Counted from the stretch's first letter, positions 33,452 through 45,177 are shown. The stretch is 64,000 bases of DNA from Pisolithus tinctorius (GCA_024663395.1 JANFAH010000014.1:62001-126000); one strand, 5' to 3'. The notes: generated by a model not told the origin, from the letters alone. Made by a program: numbers and translations.

Positions 33452-34777
33452 TCAAGCTTTTGCTTTCTCCAATTCCTCGGCTCGCGCCTTCTGGACAGCA
33501 GCGAGTACTAGTGCATGAACGTCTCTCCCTGCAGCTACAATTCCATAGTTCGCTCCCAGAGTCCTACCAAGGCCAAAGTCCAGAGGCTGTCCAAGCGAAT
33601 TAGTAATAACCCCTCCGGCTTCTTGGACAAGCAGTGACCCCGATGCGTGGTCCTAACAGACGTGTTAGATGAGTCCATCGTCGTAAAAGAAGAATACGAA
33701 AAAGGGAAGGATATGGAACTAACCCAAATCTTCTCTCGGTACCCTGCTTTGGTCGGCATTCGCAAGTACACACCTCCGTCCCCACGCACCAAACAACCAT
33801 ACTTGGCTTGACTGTCCATCTGTGTAGGTGGTCGAGTGATACCTAGGAGTTCCGATACTCGCCCGTTGAAAGACAGGTCAGCATGTGCAGCTTCGACGGA
33901 CTCTAACAGGTTAAGCATCCCCGGTGCCACGGGAGGTATGACGATTGGCGTAGGGTTTGCCCCGCTTATGGTCATCTGTGGAATAATAAAACAAAAACTG
34001 GCATATAAAAACGCGGGACGGGACGATGCAACTGAGGAAAAATAACCTGCTCAACTCCCTGACCCTTGACAGCTGCAAAGATGCAGCCCTTCTGACCTTC
34101 TGGTTCTTCACTCTTCACGGGAAGGTTTGGGCAGCCGATAATGCCGAGTTTAACGTCGCCATCAACTATCAATGCAAGGCATACGGCATATTGACCACCA
34201 CGTAAAAATCCCTTCGTTCCATCAATGGGATCGAGGGTCCATCTACCTGAGAGAGAGAGAGAGACAGATGAAGAAAGAGGGGGCACAACGTTGGCACCTT
34301 GCTACCCACGTCCGACACGACCGCCTTGGTCATTTCCACGGTCAATGGCATCAAGGAGCTCCTCCAGCGTTCGTTCTTGGCCGGGGCCAATGCCCCACTC
34401 AGCGATGTCACCGATACCTAAGTCAGCAGTGAGGGCTTCGTTCGCGAGTTCGACTATCCTGTTCCTGAGTTTGTCTGCTTCTTCCCGACGCAAATCGTTC
34501 GCGTCTTCTTCCCCAACGATGGGATCGGTGGGAAAGGCATGACCAAGTATAGTGTTCACGACTGCCTGAGCAGAGTAATCGGCGACTGTGATGTGTTTGG
34601 TTACTATGAACACCATGCCACAGCCATGATTGCCTACGTACCTGTTACAGGGGATTTGTCATCTTTCGTAAGGGTCTCCTGCTTGACGAGTTTGTTGAAA
34701 ACCGCAGAGGTAAGTGCGCATGCGCGGCGGACTGCGGCGAGGGCGACTTGCTTTTCAATAGCGTATTGAAGAGACAT
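33452..34777 (-). CDS. MET22: 3'(2'),5'-bisphosphate nucleotidase (HAL2/MET22 type)
   Basis: Five exons, 34642-34777, 34310-34585, 34047-34246, 33724-33975 and 33452-33652, give 354 residues in frame. Diagnostic motifs of the Li-sensitive inositol-phosphatase superfamily are present: KDDKSPVTVADYSAQA, VGEEDAND, WTLDPIDGTKGF and near the end IWDHASGSLLVQEAGG with the metal-binding D. HAL2/MET22 hydrolyses PAP to AMP and phosphate, removing a by-product of sulfate assimilation that inhibits exoribonucleases, and it is the target of Li+ and Na+ toxicity in yeast. The start at MSLQYAIEK was preferred over an in-frame ATG 51 bases upstream because family members begin at this point. The second intron ends in a (CT)n tract, seen as GAGA on the plus strand at 34250-34263. 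Confidence 0.9.
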
Positions 34778-35322
34778 ATCTGTGATGAGGCGACGGGACC
34801 TCACAGTCAGGGCACGAAACGAGATCATATGTCATGCATGTTAAAATTTCCTATCGTCCGACGTCGACCGACATTCATTTCTAGCCAAGGCTCAACAGAA
34901 ACCGCCTGCTTGCTACGCATTACGTTATTCACTATCAGCTTCGGCGACGGGATGACACTTTGGAAGGAGAACACGGTCAACTTGATTGTCGCTCAAAGCT
35001 TTGATTCAATACATTTCAACTACGCTTAGGTGTATAGTCCGAACATGGGATATCAAATTTATAGTATGCTCGAGAAAGTGTATCAAGTAGAACCGTAAAA
35101 CCCAAGGCAACGGAATAATAGGGGAGGAAGGGCAATAAGACGGAACCTGCGGGTAATACTGTAGAAGCTAAGTATTTCGAATCGTTCAAAGCAAGAGAAA
35201 CGTGGAAGATGCGAGGTCGGGTATTGAGCGGCCAATTCAAAAATCGGGGTATGGATGAGATAAGAAAACCAAGTGTCCTGCATAGGCTCCATCCCCACCC
35301 ACGCCGCGACTCCATCGGCGAC
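34778..35322. other. intergenic between nucleotidase and chitin deacetylase
   Basis: About 545 bases hold the promoter of the nucleotidase gene and the 3' end of the chitin deacetylase gene. No further gene is visible. Confidence 0.5.
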
Positions 35323-37489
35323 TTACATCATAGTCCTCAACAAACCTCCCACGAACATCATTGCACCAACCAGACCACCAGCCCCATCCACAGCCAATGC
35401 ATTCATCAATCTCGACTCTCCAGCGGCGCTCTTGCTTGCAGAAGACCCACTGGACGCACCTTGGCTACCAGTTGCAGAAGGCGCCGAGCCTGAGAGTGTG
35501 GTTGTGCCACTGATATCTACATAGAATGAAATGTCAATTAGACCCAAGGAACAGGCAGTACGGCCACCCACATTGCTCGAAGTTAGGCAAAATCGGGCTT
35601 GGTTCCACGTACGGCTGCGACACATTTAGAGCCACACCCACAGGGACAAGATATTTGAACGCGGCCTTAAGCTGGGGATAGAAGGTGATCGCTTCGGACA
35701 TAGTGTAGTTGTTAAGCTCGTGCGTAAGCATGATCGTGCCAGACTGGGAAACATGTACGAGATAAGAAACCAAAAGTAGGAAAGGCTGGGAATACGAACA
35801 GTAGCAAAAGTTCCATTTTCCATTCTTTGAATGAGGGCTTCGTAGTTGGCGTCGACGTCCGCCGCGGTGATGTTATTGGTGCCGACCTTCCAATCGTTTG
35901 AGTCGTACTGCCAAATGACCGTACGAAGGCCGAGAGCGTTGGCAATCCAGCGAATACGGTCATCTACGTCACCGAAAGGGGGCTGCGAAAAGAACGGGGG
36001 ATGTAGCTTAAATTGTGACGGAGATAAGACGACAAACCCTCCAGCAGGTAGGAGTAACGCCGACGACCAACTTGATGGCTTGCATCTAGCGAGGTTTAGC
36101 GCTACTACTTCTATAGTGAGTCCTATACGTACGGCTGTGAGAATTTCAACATGAGCACAAACGATCTAACTGCGCGCCAAGCTCACAGAAAGGAAGTACA
36201 CGTACTGTACCAAAGCTCGGCAAAAGCTTGTTCGTTCGTAAGCGAGGTCACTAGTACCTGCGTGTCAGCTCAACATCGCAAGGAAAGAACGTGGTTCACG
36301 AACTGTATTTGTGGGACCATGTGTCTGATAAAACTGTGAACGTGCGCCGATTATAAAGCGAGTGGAGCACTCACGAACGCAAATTTCGTGACCGTCTGCG
36401 AGCCCGCGCTGCGCCTCCAGAGGCCAGTCCATCACGTTACTGCCAATGTAGAACATGGCTGATGAGAAGGTCCAGTTGAGCGAGACACGGGGGAATAACA
36501 TTCCAAAAACCATCACGCACATGCTTTTTGGTTTTGCTGTGACAAGTAATCATAAAACGCATTGTGGGAGCAGTTTGGGCCGTCGTCGAAGCCATAACCA
36601 AGCGTACCAGGCTGTACGTGTCCCATGAGCAGTTATTCCTTTAGTACTCCAGACGCTGCAGAGTTACTTGCCTCTGGCACGCCCGCTATATCAGGCTGCA
36701 GCCCGGAGTACTTGGGGGTGGTGCATTTATCATAGGTCCACCAACAATCCGGATCTGACGCGCTGTAGGTGAAGCCTGTGAAATTTCCTGTCTCAGATTG
36801 AGGCTGCGTGCCCTTCGGAGAGATATTGGGTATTCCAGACGAGATATTGCTGTATTTGGTCTGCCCAGCTGTGTCGTTGGAGAGGAGAGTTGCTACTGTC
36901 CAAACGGTTGGGAAATTGTAGCGAGCATTGGACACAGGTGCATAGTAGTAAATTGTGCACTCCTCATTTGGATCTGTCAAAGTGGATTAGTGAAGCGCAA
37001 TGAGAGAATTCAGAGATTAGGTCATGCCGAGAACGGCATAAAGAATATAGATGCACGGCGGTTGCTGTGTCGGCGGAGATCGCCAGAAAACAAGACCAAG
37101 ACGGTGAGGCCAGGTGTGCGAGCATCAATGGACAAGGACAGTGCCGTATATGCGGAAGGTCAGCCACACCACGAGGCCCCCTCCAAAGGAAGAAGGGGGA
37201 ACGCGGCGGGGACAGCACTCAAGGGCCAGATGTGCTGCGACACGACTCCCCTGCACGCCGAGTGGAGCTCTCTATGCACTGTGTTCGTATATGCGTGTAG
37301 AACGACGTAGTAGGGAAGGGTGGAGAAAGCAGGCGTGCAGAGGGAGAGAGACGGTTACTTGCCTGATATCTGAGCCTCTCCCTGCTCTGTTGTTCGGTCC
37401 TGGGCGTTGGCAGAGTTGGCGAGGAAGGACGCAGCGAGCAAGACGACGGCGGGGAGTGTCTTTACCGAAAAGAGCGACGATAAAACCAT
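35323..37489 (-). CDS. chitin deacetylase, secreted and probably GPI-anchored (CE4)
   Basis: Eleven exons (37363-37489, 36672-36973, 36521-36611, 36375-36458, 36304-36324, 36206-36250, 36133-36134, 36038-36085, 35800-35982, 35572-35743, 35323-35516) give 422 residues. A signal peptide (VVLLAASFLANSANA) is followed by the carbohydrate esterase family 4 motifs: GFDDGPNCSHNAF, HTWSH, WRPPFGDVDD, IWQYDSNDW and MLTHELN. The C-terminus is Ser/Gly-rich and ends in a hydrophobic tail, as in GPI-anchored fungal deacetylases. The enzyme turns chitin into chitosan in the cell wall. Introns 1 and 2 have GC donors (GCAAGT). The frame closes only with a 2-base exon (CC, 36133-36134) that supplies the conserved Thr of WYTM; exon 5 has just 21 bases. 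These small exons are inferred. Confidence 0.85.
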
Positions 37490-37510
37490 GTGTGTGTGTG
37501 TGCGTGCGCG
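37489..37510. repeat. GT-rich microsatellite at the chitin deacetylase start codon
   Basis: A (TG)n run followed by TGCGTGCGCG lies directly against the start codon in the 5' leader of the chitin deacetylase gene, as (CA)n on the mRNA. Confidence 0.8.
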
Positions 37511-38817
37511 ACACTCCAATAGGCTGGTGGGTGGGGTGAAGGAGAGTGGAAAAAACCCGAGGGCGTTAAAAAGGCCAGCAGACCCACCGAACAACGTATT
37601 TAATGGCACAGACTATTTATAGAACAACAGTCAGTCATCCGTTCACTCTTATTTATAGCACTGCCTCGTGTTCCTATTTTTGTGTCCTCCGTGAGTCTCA
37701 CGATGTCATATCGTCTACATACCCGACGCGTGTAAGAATACACCTGGCCTTACACCCATAGTCTCGCTAGGAACTCCGTAATTACCTCTGACCTGGCTTT
37801 GTCATTCTCAGCTCTCCTGGCGTTCAACTTAAGTCGCAGGGTCCCCCTCAATCTGGGGGAAACAGCTACGCGACCTGGCTGTTAGCATCTCTATCGCGCT
37901 TGGGCGAGCCCTCTCACTGGCCAATAAGCGTCTTACCAAGCGCGAAAGGAGCCTTACGACAAGTCACCCAAACGGAGGTTGCTATGGACTGGGTATGTTG
38001 CAGAGAAGTTGTCAAGCATCCGACACGTGACTGTTTCTTACCTCAACAGAAAATCAATGCACTCAGGTAGCAGAGTGCACGTTACCCTCTCCCCCTATCC
38101 CTTTGCAAGGAGAGACAGTAAGCACTCTCTTCTATGGTAGTACCTTGTTTGGTCGTCATTGATCAACAGTGTATCCGACGTATTCGATGTGGTAAAGCGA
38201 TCCACGAACTTGTCATTACCTGCTCAAGGTCACGAAGGTTGGACGTTGACGAATGAACAGGTATGTATACATCGAGGATGCTGATCCTGAAACCGCGACG
38301 CGTCTTGCATACGTATGTGCTGCCCTGATTACCCCCATACCATGACGTCGTATGTCAACACTACCGTGCGGGGAACCTTGGGCTTGGCCCAATGCCAAGC
38401 ACAACTCAAAAAGTTTATCTCGCGTGATCGGTCTCCCCGAGGTACTTTTGCATCCGTTCGCTTGGGGAAATAACACACCATGCTGCTGGGAACTTTCATG
38501 TGCATCGATAGTATCGCTTGTGGCGGCGCCTATGACCATGATACTAACGGCTTTTCACGTTGCTCATTACCCTGCTCCTATACCAATCGATCCAAAGCAG
38601 CAGCGCTTCGAGTTATTTGCCTCTCATCTCTCAACTAATTGGCAGACTCACAGATTTTGAGAAGACACGAACCGGAACGCACGGTTGCTGCACAAGCTGC
38701 ACATCACCTCGACAAGGTAAACTTGAACATAGTTCGCCGCACTCTTAGCAAGAAAACCAATCAAATTTTCGACATAGCTACGTTGTCCAAGTTTTACCCT
38801 ATTCCGAGTTCTCACGT
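37511..38817. other. intergenic between chitin deacetylase and hydrophobin
   Basis: No gene is recognised. The last part (from about 38550) includes a stretch (GCTCATTACCCTG) also found in the 3' flanks of HET copies 1 and 2 before the hydrophobin stops (1669-1683 and 9108-9121), so the hydrophobin 3' flank was duplicated to this place too. Confidence 0.5.
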
Positions 38818-39288
38818 TTACAAGGCAACATTAATGGGGGTACATCCAACGTTGATGAGACCGTTCTGCGAAGTTAAGATCATCGACTATCAGCCATGCG
38901 CAGAAACTGGCCGGACAACAATTGGACTTACGAAGGAGTTGCCCGTGCAGCAAACAGTCTGCGACGTGCAGCTGGCACCCGAGCCCACACCGATCACAGT
39001 GAGAGGGCTACAGTTTAGGCCAACTTGGCCAGTTATACTACCAGCGCTCAGGCCCAGGAGCCCCAGGAGGCTGGTCACCGAGGATGAGCTAGCCTGAGGA
39101 ACGCCTTAGTTAAGGACCTGCACGACCGCTTTTGCTTGTAGTCAACTTACATCTTGCACACTGTTGCAGCAATTGATGGTGCCGCCGTTGCACTGGCTGT
39201 CACCAGAATCACCTCGAACTTCAACGGGAGTGGCTGCTGCCAGGACAGCAAAGGAGGCGGCAATGACTACTGCGAGGCGGGGGAACAT
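38818..39288 (-). CDS. class I hydrophobin (115 aa)
   Basis: Exons 39151-39288, 38932-39093 and 38818-38865 give 115 residues; intron positions and lengths are those of the paralogue at 9362-9823. The signal peptide [20 protein letters not shown] is followed by the eight cysteines in hydrophobin spacing (QCNGG, NCCN, LNCSP, ASC, VCCTG, GCTP). It differs from the other copy by a four-residue insertion before the first Cys (GDSG region) and scattered changes. It is intact, with a TATA-like TTTTTATACC upstream shared with the other copy. It lies about 29 kb from its paralogue, without a HET gene next to it. Confidence 0.93.
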
Positions 39289-40558
39289 TGCAAAGTATTG
39301 TGGGTTGTGAGTAGAGAAGGAGGCTGTCTTTTCTGCGGGTCCCAGCTGACACTCGACGGTTTTTATACCTTTCAAATAGCCGCCCGGTCCTTTGATCCAT
39401 TTTGAACCCCCCCTCGTATCCATCTTGACTTTGTCATTACCATAGCCTCGAACGGATACGACATCTACCAGTACTCAACAGGGCAGATCGGAGTCACCGG
39501 GTAGCAAGTCGCCGTTCCCGCGACAATATCCATGGCCAAGGGCGTTGCTCGCCGTTCAAAATGACCGCTTTCTACGTAAGATTACTGACTTCTCTTGGGG
39601 CGGGGAGTCCTCAAAAGCCGACAATTTTAGACAACGTTCGAGGCACTGTCTCTTCGCACCGTATCCGTCCACCGCCGACCAAAACTTGATAAGATGTAAT
39701 CGGACACTATACCTTGAGAAGTGAGCAAACCGTCTCCATTCTGCCGTATTTGTGTTGCTGTTCAATTACGAGGAGGAACTGCGACAGAAGGACTCAGGGT
39801 CGTACTTATTGAACACTGGCGGATATTAGCAGCTGAAAGGGAACGGTTTCTCTTTTTCTGGTAAAGATCGAGTGCAAAGAGGAATACAATTCCTGTGTAT
39901 GGTGCTTTCAAGTAGCCGAAGCCCTTTCTACGTGGAAGATTTAATGCCGTAGCTCTACGACGATGCATAGTACCAAGTACGGGGGGTTCGATTCCATTCG
40001 TATTCCTTGTCCTCTAGAAAACACCATCGAAGATCGGTCGATGAACAAGCCCGTTCAATATTGCTTCCTTGATACCAACATTCATGCCATGCCGTTTGAC
40101 CGCAAATTTGGTCGTAAGGGTGCCTTTTCTTTCGCCAGTCGACCTAGCGCCGCTCGTTCCAATGCATTTATCATAACTTCCGCGAGCCTAGACCGCATCG
40201 TAAAGACAGGCGTATCAAGGTGAAGAACTTTTATCATGAAGGGCCATTAGCCTGACTGTGACGTGAGGAAAGAATCGCGGCACCCAACTACCTGATGTCC
40301 GTCTCGCGGCCTGGTTTACACGATCGATCGCTTTACACGCGCTCCCGACTCCTTACATACATTTAGACTCAAGTAGCCCCTCACATGAGCGTCGACAAGG
40401 GCGACAAGATGACATGTTCTGAGCTATCTTCTCCTGTGGTATATACAAGTCCCTAACAGCATACACGTGTGTACACTCCAATTCTGGTCTCTGTACTATG
40501 CAATGCTAAAATTATTGCGAGAGTCTTTAAGTAATGCAATTTGTCCTGCATAAACGGA
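39289..40558. other. hydrophobin upstream region and intergenic
   Basis: The first 450-550 bases are homologous to the upstream regions at 9903-10400 and 2018-2500. From about 39900 to 40558 no gene or repeat is seen; the lysine-catabolism gene ends at 40559. Confidence 0.5.
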
Positions 40559-43500
40559 TCAGGAACATCCAAAGAACCCAAGGGATAGCTTCCCTTCCAT
40601 CACGCCCTCGTTACATGACATGTTCCTGCGAGGAACCTTACGAACTCGTTCCTTCATCCCAACACCAGCTTCTTCGAGCCGGCCGAGAACCGCGCTCCAT
40701 ACGCCTTGCACCTCCGTTGGACCTCTGACACCTGATCCAAGTCCAAGCCCGAGGCCCATTGCTGTGCTTCTTCCATCCAGGACGGCAAGCGTCGCGAACG
40801 CGACTGGAAGTCCAACACACGTTGCCATCGCAGAGGCTTTCGGCGTGCCGTAGGTGATCAACGTCGACGTATGTACCTCGGCCGACTCTTCCACGGCCTT
40901 GTCCAGTCCACCGTCCAACGCGTGATCGGGGACAACGACAATTTCGTGTGTGAGAACGACCATATCCCGTTCGCCGGGGAGGTAACGTAACTTGTGAGCG
41001 AGCACCCGGGTGAAAAGGTCAATTGGGGCAGTAGCTGGTGGTAGTAATGGTGACACGGGGAGAGGGGCGACGTTCACGCGAGGTAAGTGGGTCGGGCGAG
41101 GCGGCATGATGCCCAACCACATTAACGAGTCGATCACCTCAACGTTCTCCTTCCCACGCCTTCCTTGCAAGAGGTCGAATAGGGCGGCCTGAATGGAGTC
41201 GTAGTCCCCAGGAACGTTTGTTCCTAGCTTGTGTTGGAGCGCGAAGCGGGTGAGATCGGTCCATCCGGCGAGAGGTATTTGTGAGGAAGGAGAAAGCGAG
41301 AGAAGACCGATCGTCTTGAATGCGTCCATAAGGTCCGAGAACCCGGGATATCTACGAAAAGTGCAAACGCGTGAACGAAACGTCGTCAGCACCGGTACAT
41401 TGTGAAGAAAGCAGCCCCACACCAAGGTCGTTAGGAGCTGACGCACACACCTCAGTGTTCCCCTCAACACAGTCCTCAATTTACTCAGATCGCCAAGACT
41501 ATACGTCTCCACATAGGGCAAACTATCTCTGTTCGCAATCCCTTCGAACCTAAGAGCTGCGCCTTCCGGGACAGATACATCGGGAAAATATCTGCGCAGA
41601 ATGTCCTCAGAAGAGATCTCGACCACCTACCAGTGGGAATAAAAAATAAAAATAAACACGTTAGTGCGGTCATCGACAAGAATAAAAACCAGAAAAAATG
41701 AACGAACAACGAAGATTGACGACGGTTACAACTTACCTCTCCACCTAGCTTGAACCGCGCCTCGTTTAATGCAGCACTCAGCACGCCTCTAGGACTCCAA
41801 CTAAACTTATAGCCTAACGAAGTATCACCATCCCCTTGCGTCGACGTCACGACGTCCGGAGCTGGTAGACCACCGCAGAAGCTTGTGAAGGACAGCACGC
41901 GCTTGCGCTCGCTGCGGAGGCGGGAGAGAAGAGAGTGCGCGGAGCAGTGGTCGATACCTGGATCGAGCCCTATCTCGTTTAGGAGGAGCACGCCGGACGT
42001 TTCAGCTCTGGAAGATGGGAGTCAGCATCCCGCTTATCGGAGATAAGGAGGCTAGGGCCTACCGTTCGTGAAGAGCACGCATAGCAGGGGATATGTACGA
42101 CGCCGTTACCATATCCTTCCCGTGTCGAATACACAACTCCGCAACGGAGGGGTGGAATGGAACCGGAAGTAAGCTGAAGAAGACATTTCATTCAGAATCA
42201 GCTATCCTCGTATGCGTGTACATACGCTGCTGACTGCTACAGCTCAAACTAGACGCACCTTATAACAACGTCAGCCTGTTCAATGAGCTGTGCCATCGCT
42301 TCACCGTCATTTACGTCTAGAAAACGTGCACGAGCATTAGGGAGGTGGTGGGTAAGGCTTTTAGCTTCGTCGATCGAGTTACTCGCTGCAAAGATAAGAA
42401 TTCGGGGGTAAATTGATCGAGATCGGTATATGGGATATAGGGTACATATATCATACATGTGCATGCAAATGTCAAGATGGATGAGAAAAACAAGTCCATG
42501 TGGAGTATAACAGGACGGGACTACTGACCAACAATCAACTCAACGTCGCTTCGCTTACAGATCTCATCGACGGCAGGCCCAGCTACCATCCCGCTCCCGA
42601 GCATTAACACATTCTTCTTCTTGCGCACCGCGTTCTCAGCAGGTGCCGGCATTGTCGATGAGATCGTAGCATGAGCTGTGGACGACGTAGAGGCTGAACG
42701 CCACTTCTCCACCGGTTCCTTCAACCACTTATGTTTCCCCGCTAATTGACCCTCTCTTGCTACGGTAGCACGCTCCAGTGCTTCATCGTACCGACATTGT
42801 TTCTCCGCGCCCGCACGAGTCCCCCGATACTCACGGACAAGCGCCCTCAGATACGGCATCAGTACACCACTGAAGTGGTTTGACGCGTCAAGAGGTAAAC
42901 TGGATGGGAGAATGTCGACCGACATGATATGCACAGCTGGCAGATGGGGCGGTAGGAAAGCTGGGCGGTACTTAAACACTGGTTCGGAGAGGGTTGACGC
43001 TCGGGGCATGAACTCGAGGCCACCCTGGGGAAAATACAAGCAGTATTCAGTACACGCCGCAGATACTTGGCGCACAATGGAAAATGGAAATGCTCACTTC
43101 AATATCACAGCTGATATCTCCAATCGTTCCAAACCGCCCAGGGCCAACCTCAGCCGCACGATTCAATGCGACTGCGAGGTGCTCGTTCGTCATCAGACGG
43201 GGGAAGCCCGGAAGCCAACCAACTCCATTTAAGAAAAGGGTGAGGTACGGAGCAACTTTGGTGGCGAAGTCGGATCTGTAAAGGGACGGGTTTTCGTAGT
43301 AATGAGATCGACTGTATTGACCTCCGTCCATCCGAGAGAGGTAGTCCTCAGGTGACGCATGCACCAAGTACACCTGTAAGACATTAACTCGATTTTCCCC
43401 AAGGGCAGTGACAGTCATGGTACCTTGCGCAAATCCGTCTCTGCCAAGGTCAGTTAGTTGTTGACGTGGCTTGTTGAATACCATGAACATACCAGGGTTA

Positions 43501-44612
43501 CTAACAAGCGAAGGCAGATCCCTCACGCTGACTTTGACGATAGGAAGTTCCTCGAGAATCGACAAGACGCCTTGCGAAACCTGACCATTTCTGTCACAAC
43601 TCATTAACCTATCAATGGCGGCGTTGGATGTTATGACAATTTACCCGGTAAGTCCTATAACAAACGCTCCCAATGGCTTCGGCGTTCCATCCTCAGCGAT
43701 CCGTTGTCCAATGGTACGCAACGTCGCACGAAGTGACGGGATCGAGGGATGACTATGTGGTCGCGGTGTGTGCTAGAGTTAAGATGTTTATGAATCGGGT
43801 CAGGGGCATGGCCGCATGCAACCTACCAGGAAGGGCGAGGCTACACCAATTTCAAGGTGTGCATGAGCAAGTGCAGAAAGTGACTCTAACGCGCCGGCGA
43901 CTGGGGATTCAGGGTATGATAAGGGCGAATACGATGAATAGGAGCAGATCAATCTTACCACCAGCAAACCATCCGAAGCCGACGGTTCTTTTGCCGTCAG
44001 AACCCGTGAGAAGCTCGTAGTCTATCAATCTCGGAAGTGTGGGGAACTGTGAGTCATTTTCGCCAAGGAAGCGCGACAATAAAGGCATGTTGTACGGCTG
44101 GCCTTTGGTTGTATGGGAGAACATAAGGTGGGTACGATGGGTAAGCATCCCCGACAATTGGGGTGCCGACACCGGTGATGTGATGAGCTCATTCAAGGGG
44201 GTTTCCTTGATGCCGACGATGATATGCGCTGGTTCGAGGGTGGAGTGTACCTTGGCGCCGGCCTGTCAATAAAAGAAGTAGCTTCGTCAGTTGAACCTTG
44301 CCAACATCAACGGATCAAGATGGAAGGCGTAGCAGAGGGGATGCCGACCTTGAGGAAGTTGTCCACAGGGAAGATTCTCCTGTCACAAGGTTGCACGATG
44401 ACGTCGACGCCGTCTTGCTGAACGAGCTCTTGGACAGCGTTGGGTGTCAGAGGGCACCTGCGCTCCCAGATTCTGGCAGAATCTTCTTGTCGAATGCCAA
44501 TGGTGAGTTTGGGAGGAGCGACCGTTGCAAGGGACCGATGTGGGGTGTGCTGCTTGAGCAGCCTGCGACCGGACAGGGTCCTTGGAGAACGACGTAGGCC
44601 GACAGTAGACAT
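40559..44612 (-). CDS. bifunctional lysine-ketoglutarate reductase/saccharopine dehydrogenase, mitochondrial
   Basis: Thirteen exons join in frame to 956 residues: 44349-44612, 43959-44262, 43827-43900, 43645-43772, 43493-43590, 43424-43440 (17 bases), 43098-43373, 42529-43024, 42259-42385, 42063-42173, 41737-42007, 41451-41626 and 40559-41351. The Arg-rich, Ser-rich start (MSTVGLRRSPRTLSGRRLL) looks like a mitochondrial targeting peptide. The N-terminal half is LKR (IGIRQEDSARIWERRCPLTP, FSHTTKGQPYNM, RLIDYELLTG) and the C-terminal half is SDH with a nucleotide-binding VLMLGSGMVAGPAVDE and NEIGLDPGIDH. The order and length match animal and plant alpha-aminoadipic semialdehyde synthase, which converts lysine plus 2-oxoglutarate via saccharopine to aminoadipate semialdehyde and glutamate. 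Fungi are better known for separate Lys1 and Lys9 enzymes in lysine synthesis. The microexon reading gives NPETDLRKVYLVH. Confidence 0.87.
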
Positions 44613-44992
44613 GATTGATAGGAAAGAGAGCGAAGCAGTGGCCAAGTAATGGCGCTAGTGGTCTCCCCGCCAAGATGTGATTAAATACTGGGGTGCCCAG
44701 GTGATGATCCGCCCGGGGGTAGGGTCCTCTCACCAGTTGCCGGGACCATCGTGTGGACTTGGGCTAGGAGTCTGATCAGATGATACCACAGCATGGCCAA
44801 CCGGGCGTCTAACCAATTCCGCGCGGGGCAGATTACCCAAACCACCGCTGGACTGTGACCATGACGCCCATGACCAACGCCAGCATCTGGTAGCGATGGG
44901 AGATACGCTATTAACGGTAGATACTTGGGGTAGGTGCTACATGGACCAGGGGCGGCTGATCTCGATGGTTAAACGACCAAGGAGCATAAGCA
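44613..44992. other. divergent intergenic region before tRNA-Glu
   Basis: About 380 bases between the lysine-catabolism gene (minus) and the tRNA. No gene is seen; it must hold the promoter of the minus-strand gene. Confidence 0.5.
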
Positions 44993-45083
44993 TCGGATAT
45001 GGTGTAACGGCTAACATGGCTGTCTTTCAACCGCTACAGCGGGTTGATCACAGCAGCCCCGGGTTCGACTCCCGGTATCCGAA
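44993..45083 (+). tRNA. tRNA-Glu (UUC) with 19-nt intron
   Basis: The acceptor stem TCGGATA/TATCCGA pairs fully; the T arm reads CCGGGTTCGACTCCCGG. The anticodon stem GCTGT/ACAGC encloses loop CTTTCA with anticodon TTC at 45026-45028. An intron at 45030-45048 interrupts after position 37, the canonical place. The D arm carries GTGTAACGGCTAAC, usual for Glu. The A and B boxes for RNA polymerase III are internal. Confidence 0.93.
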
Positions 45084-45177
45084 CATTTTTGGTTTCTTTT
45101 TCGCATATCCATCCCTGACGCTGACATAATAGTCATATGCGACTGGAGAACTCACCGCTGCCATCGTCGAGTCGGAC

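Noticed and set aside
39963..40223. tRNA-like GGGTTCGATTCC word near 39986
   Set aside because: No acceptor stem, D arm or anticodon arm can be built around it.
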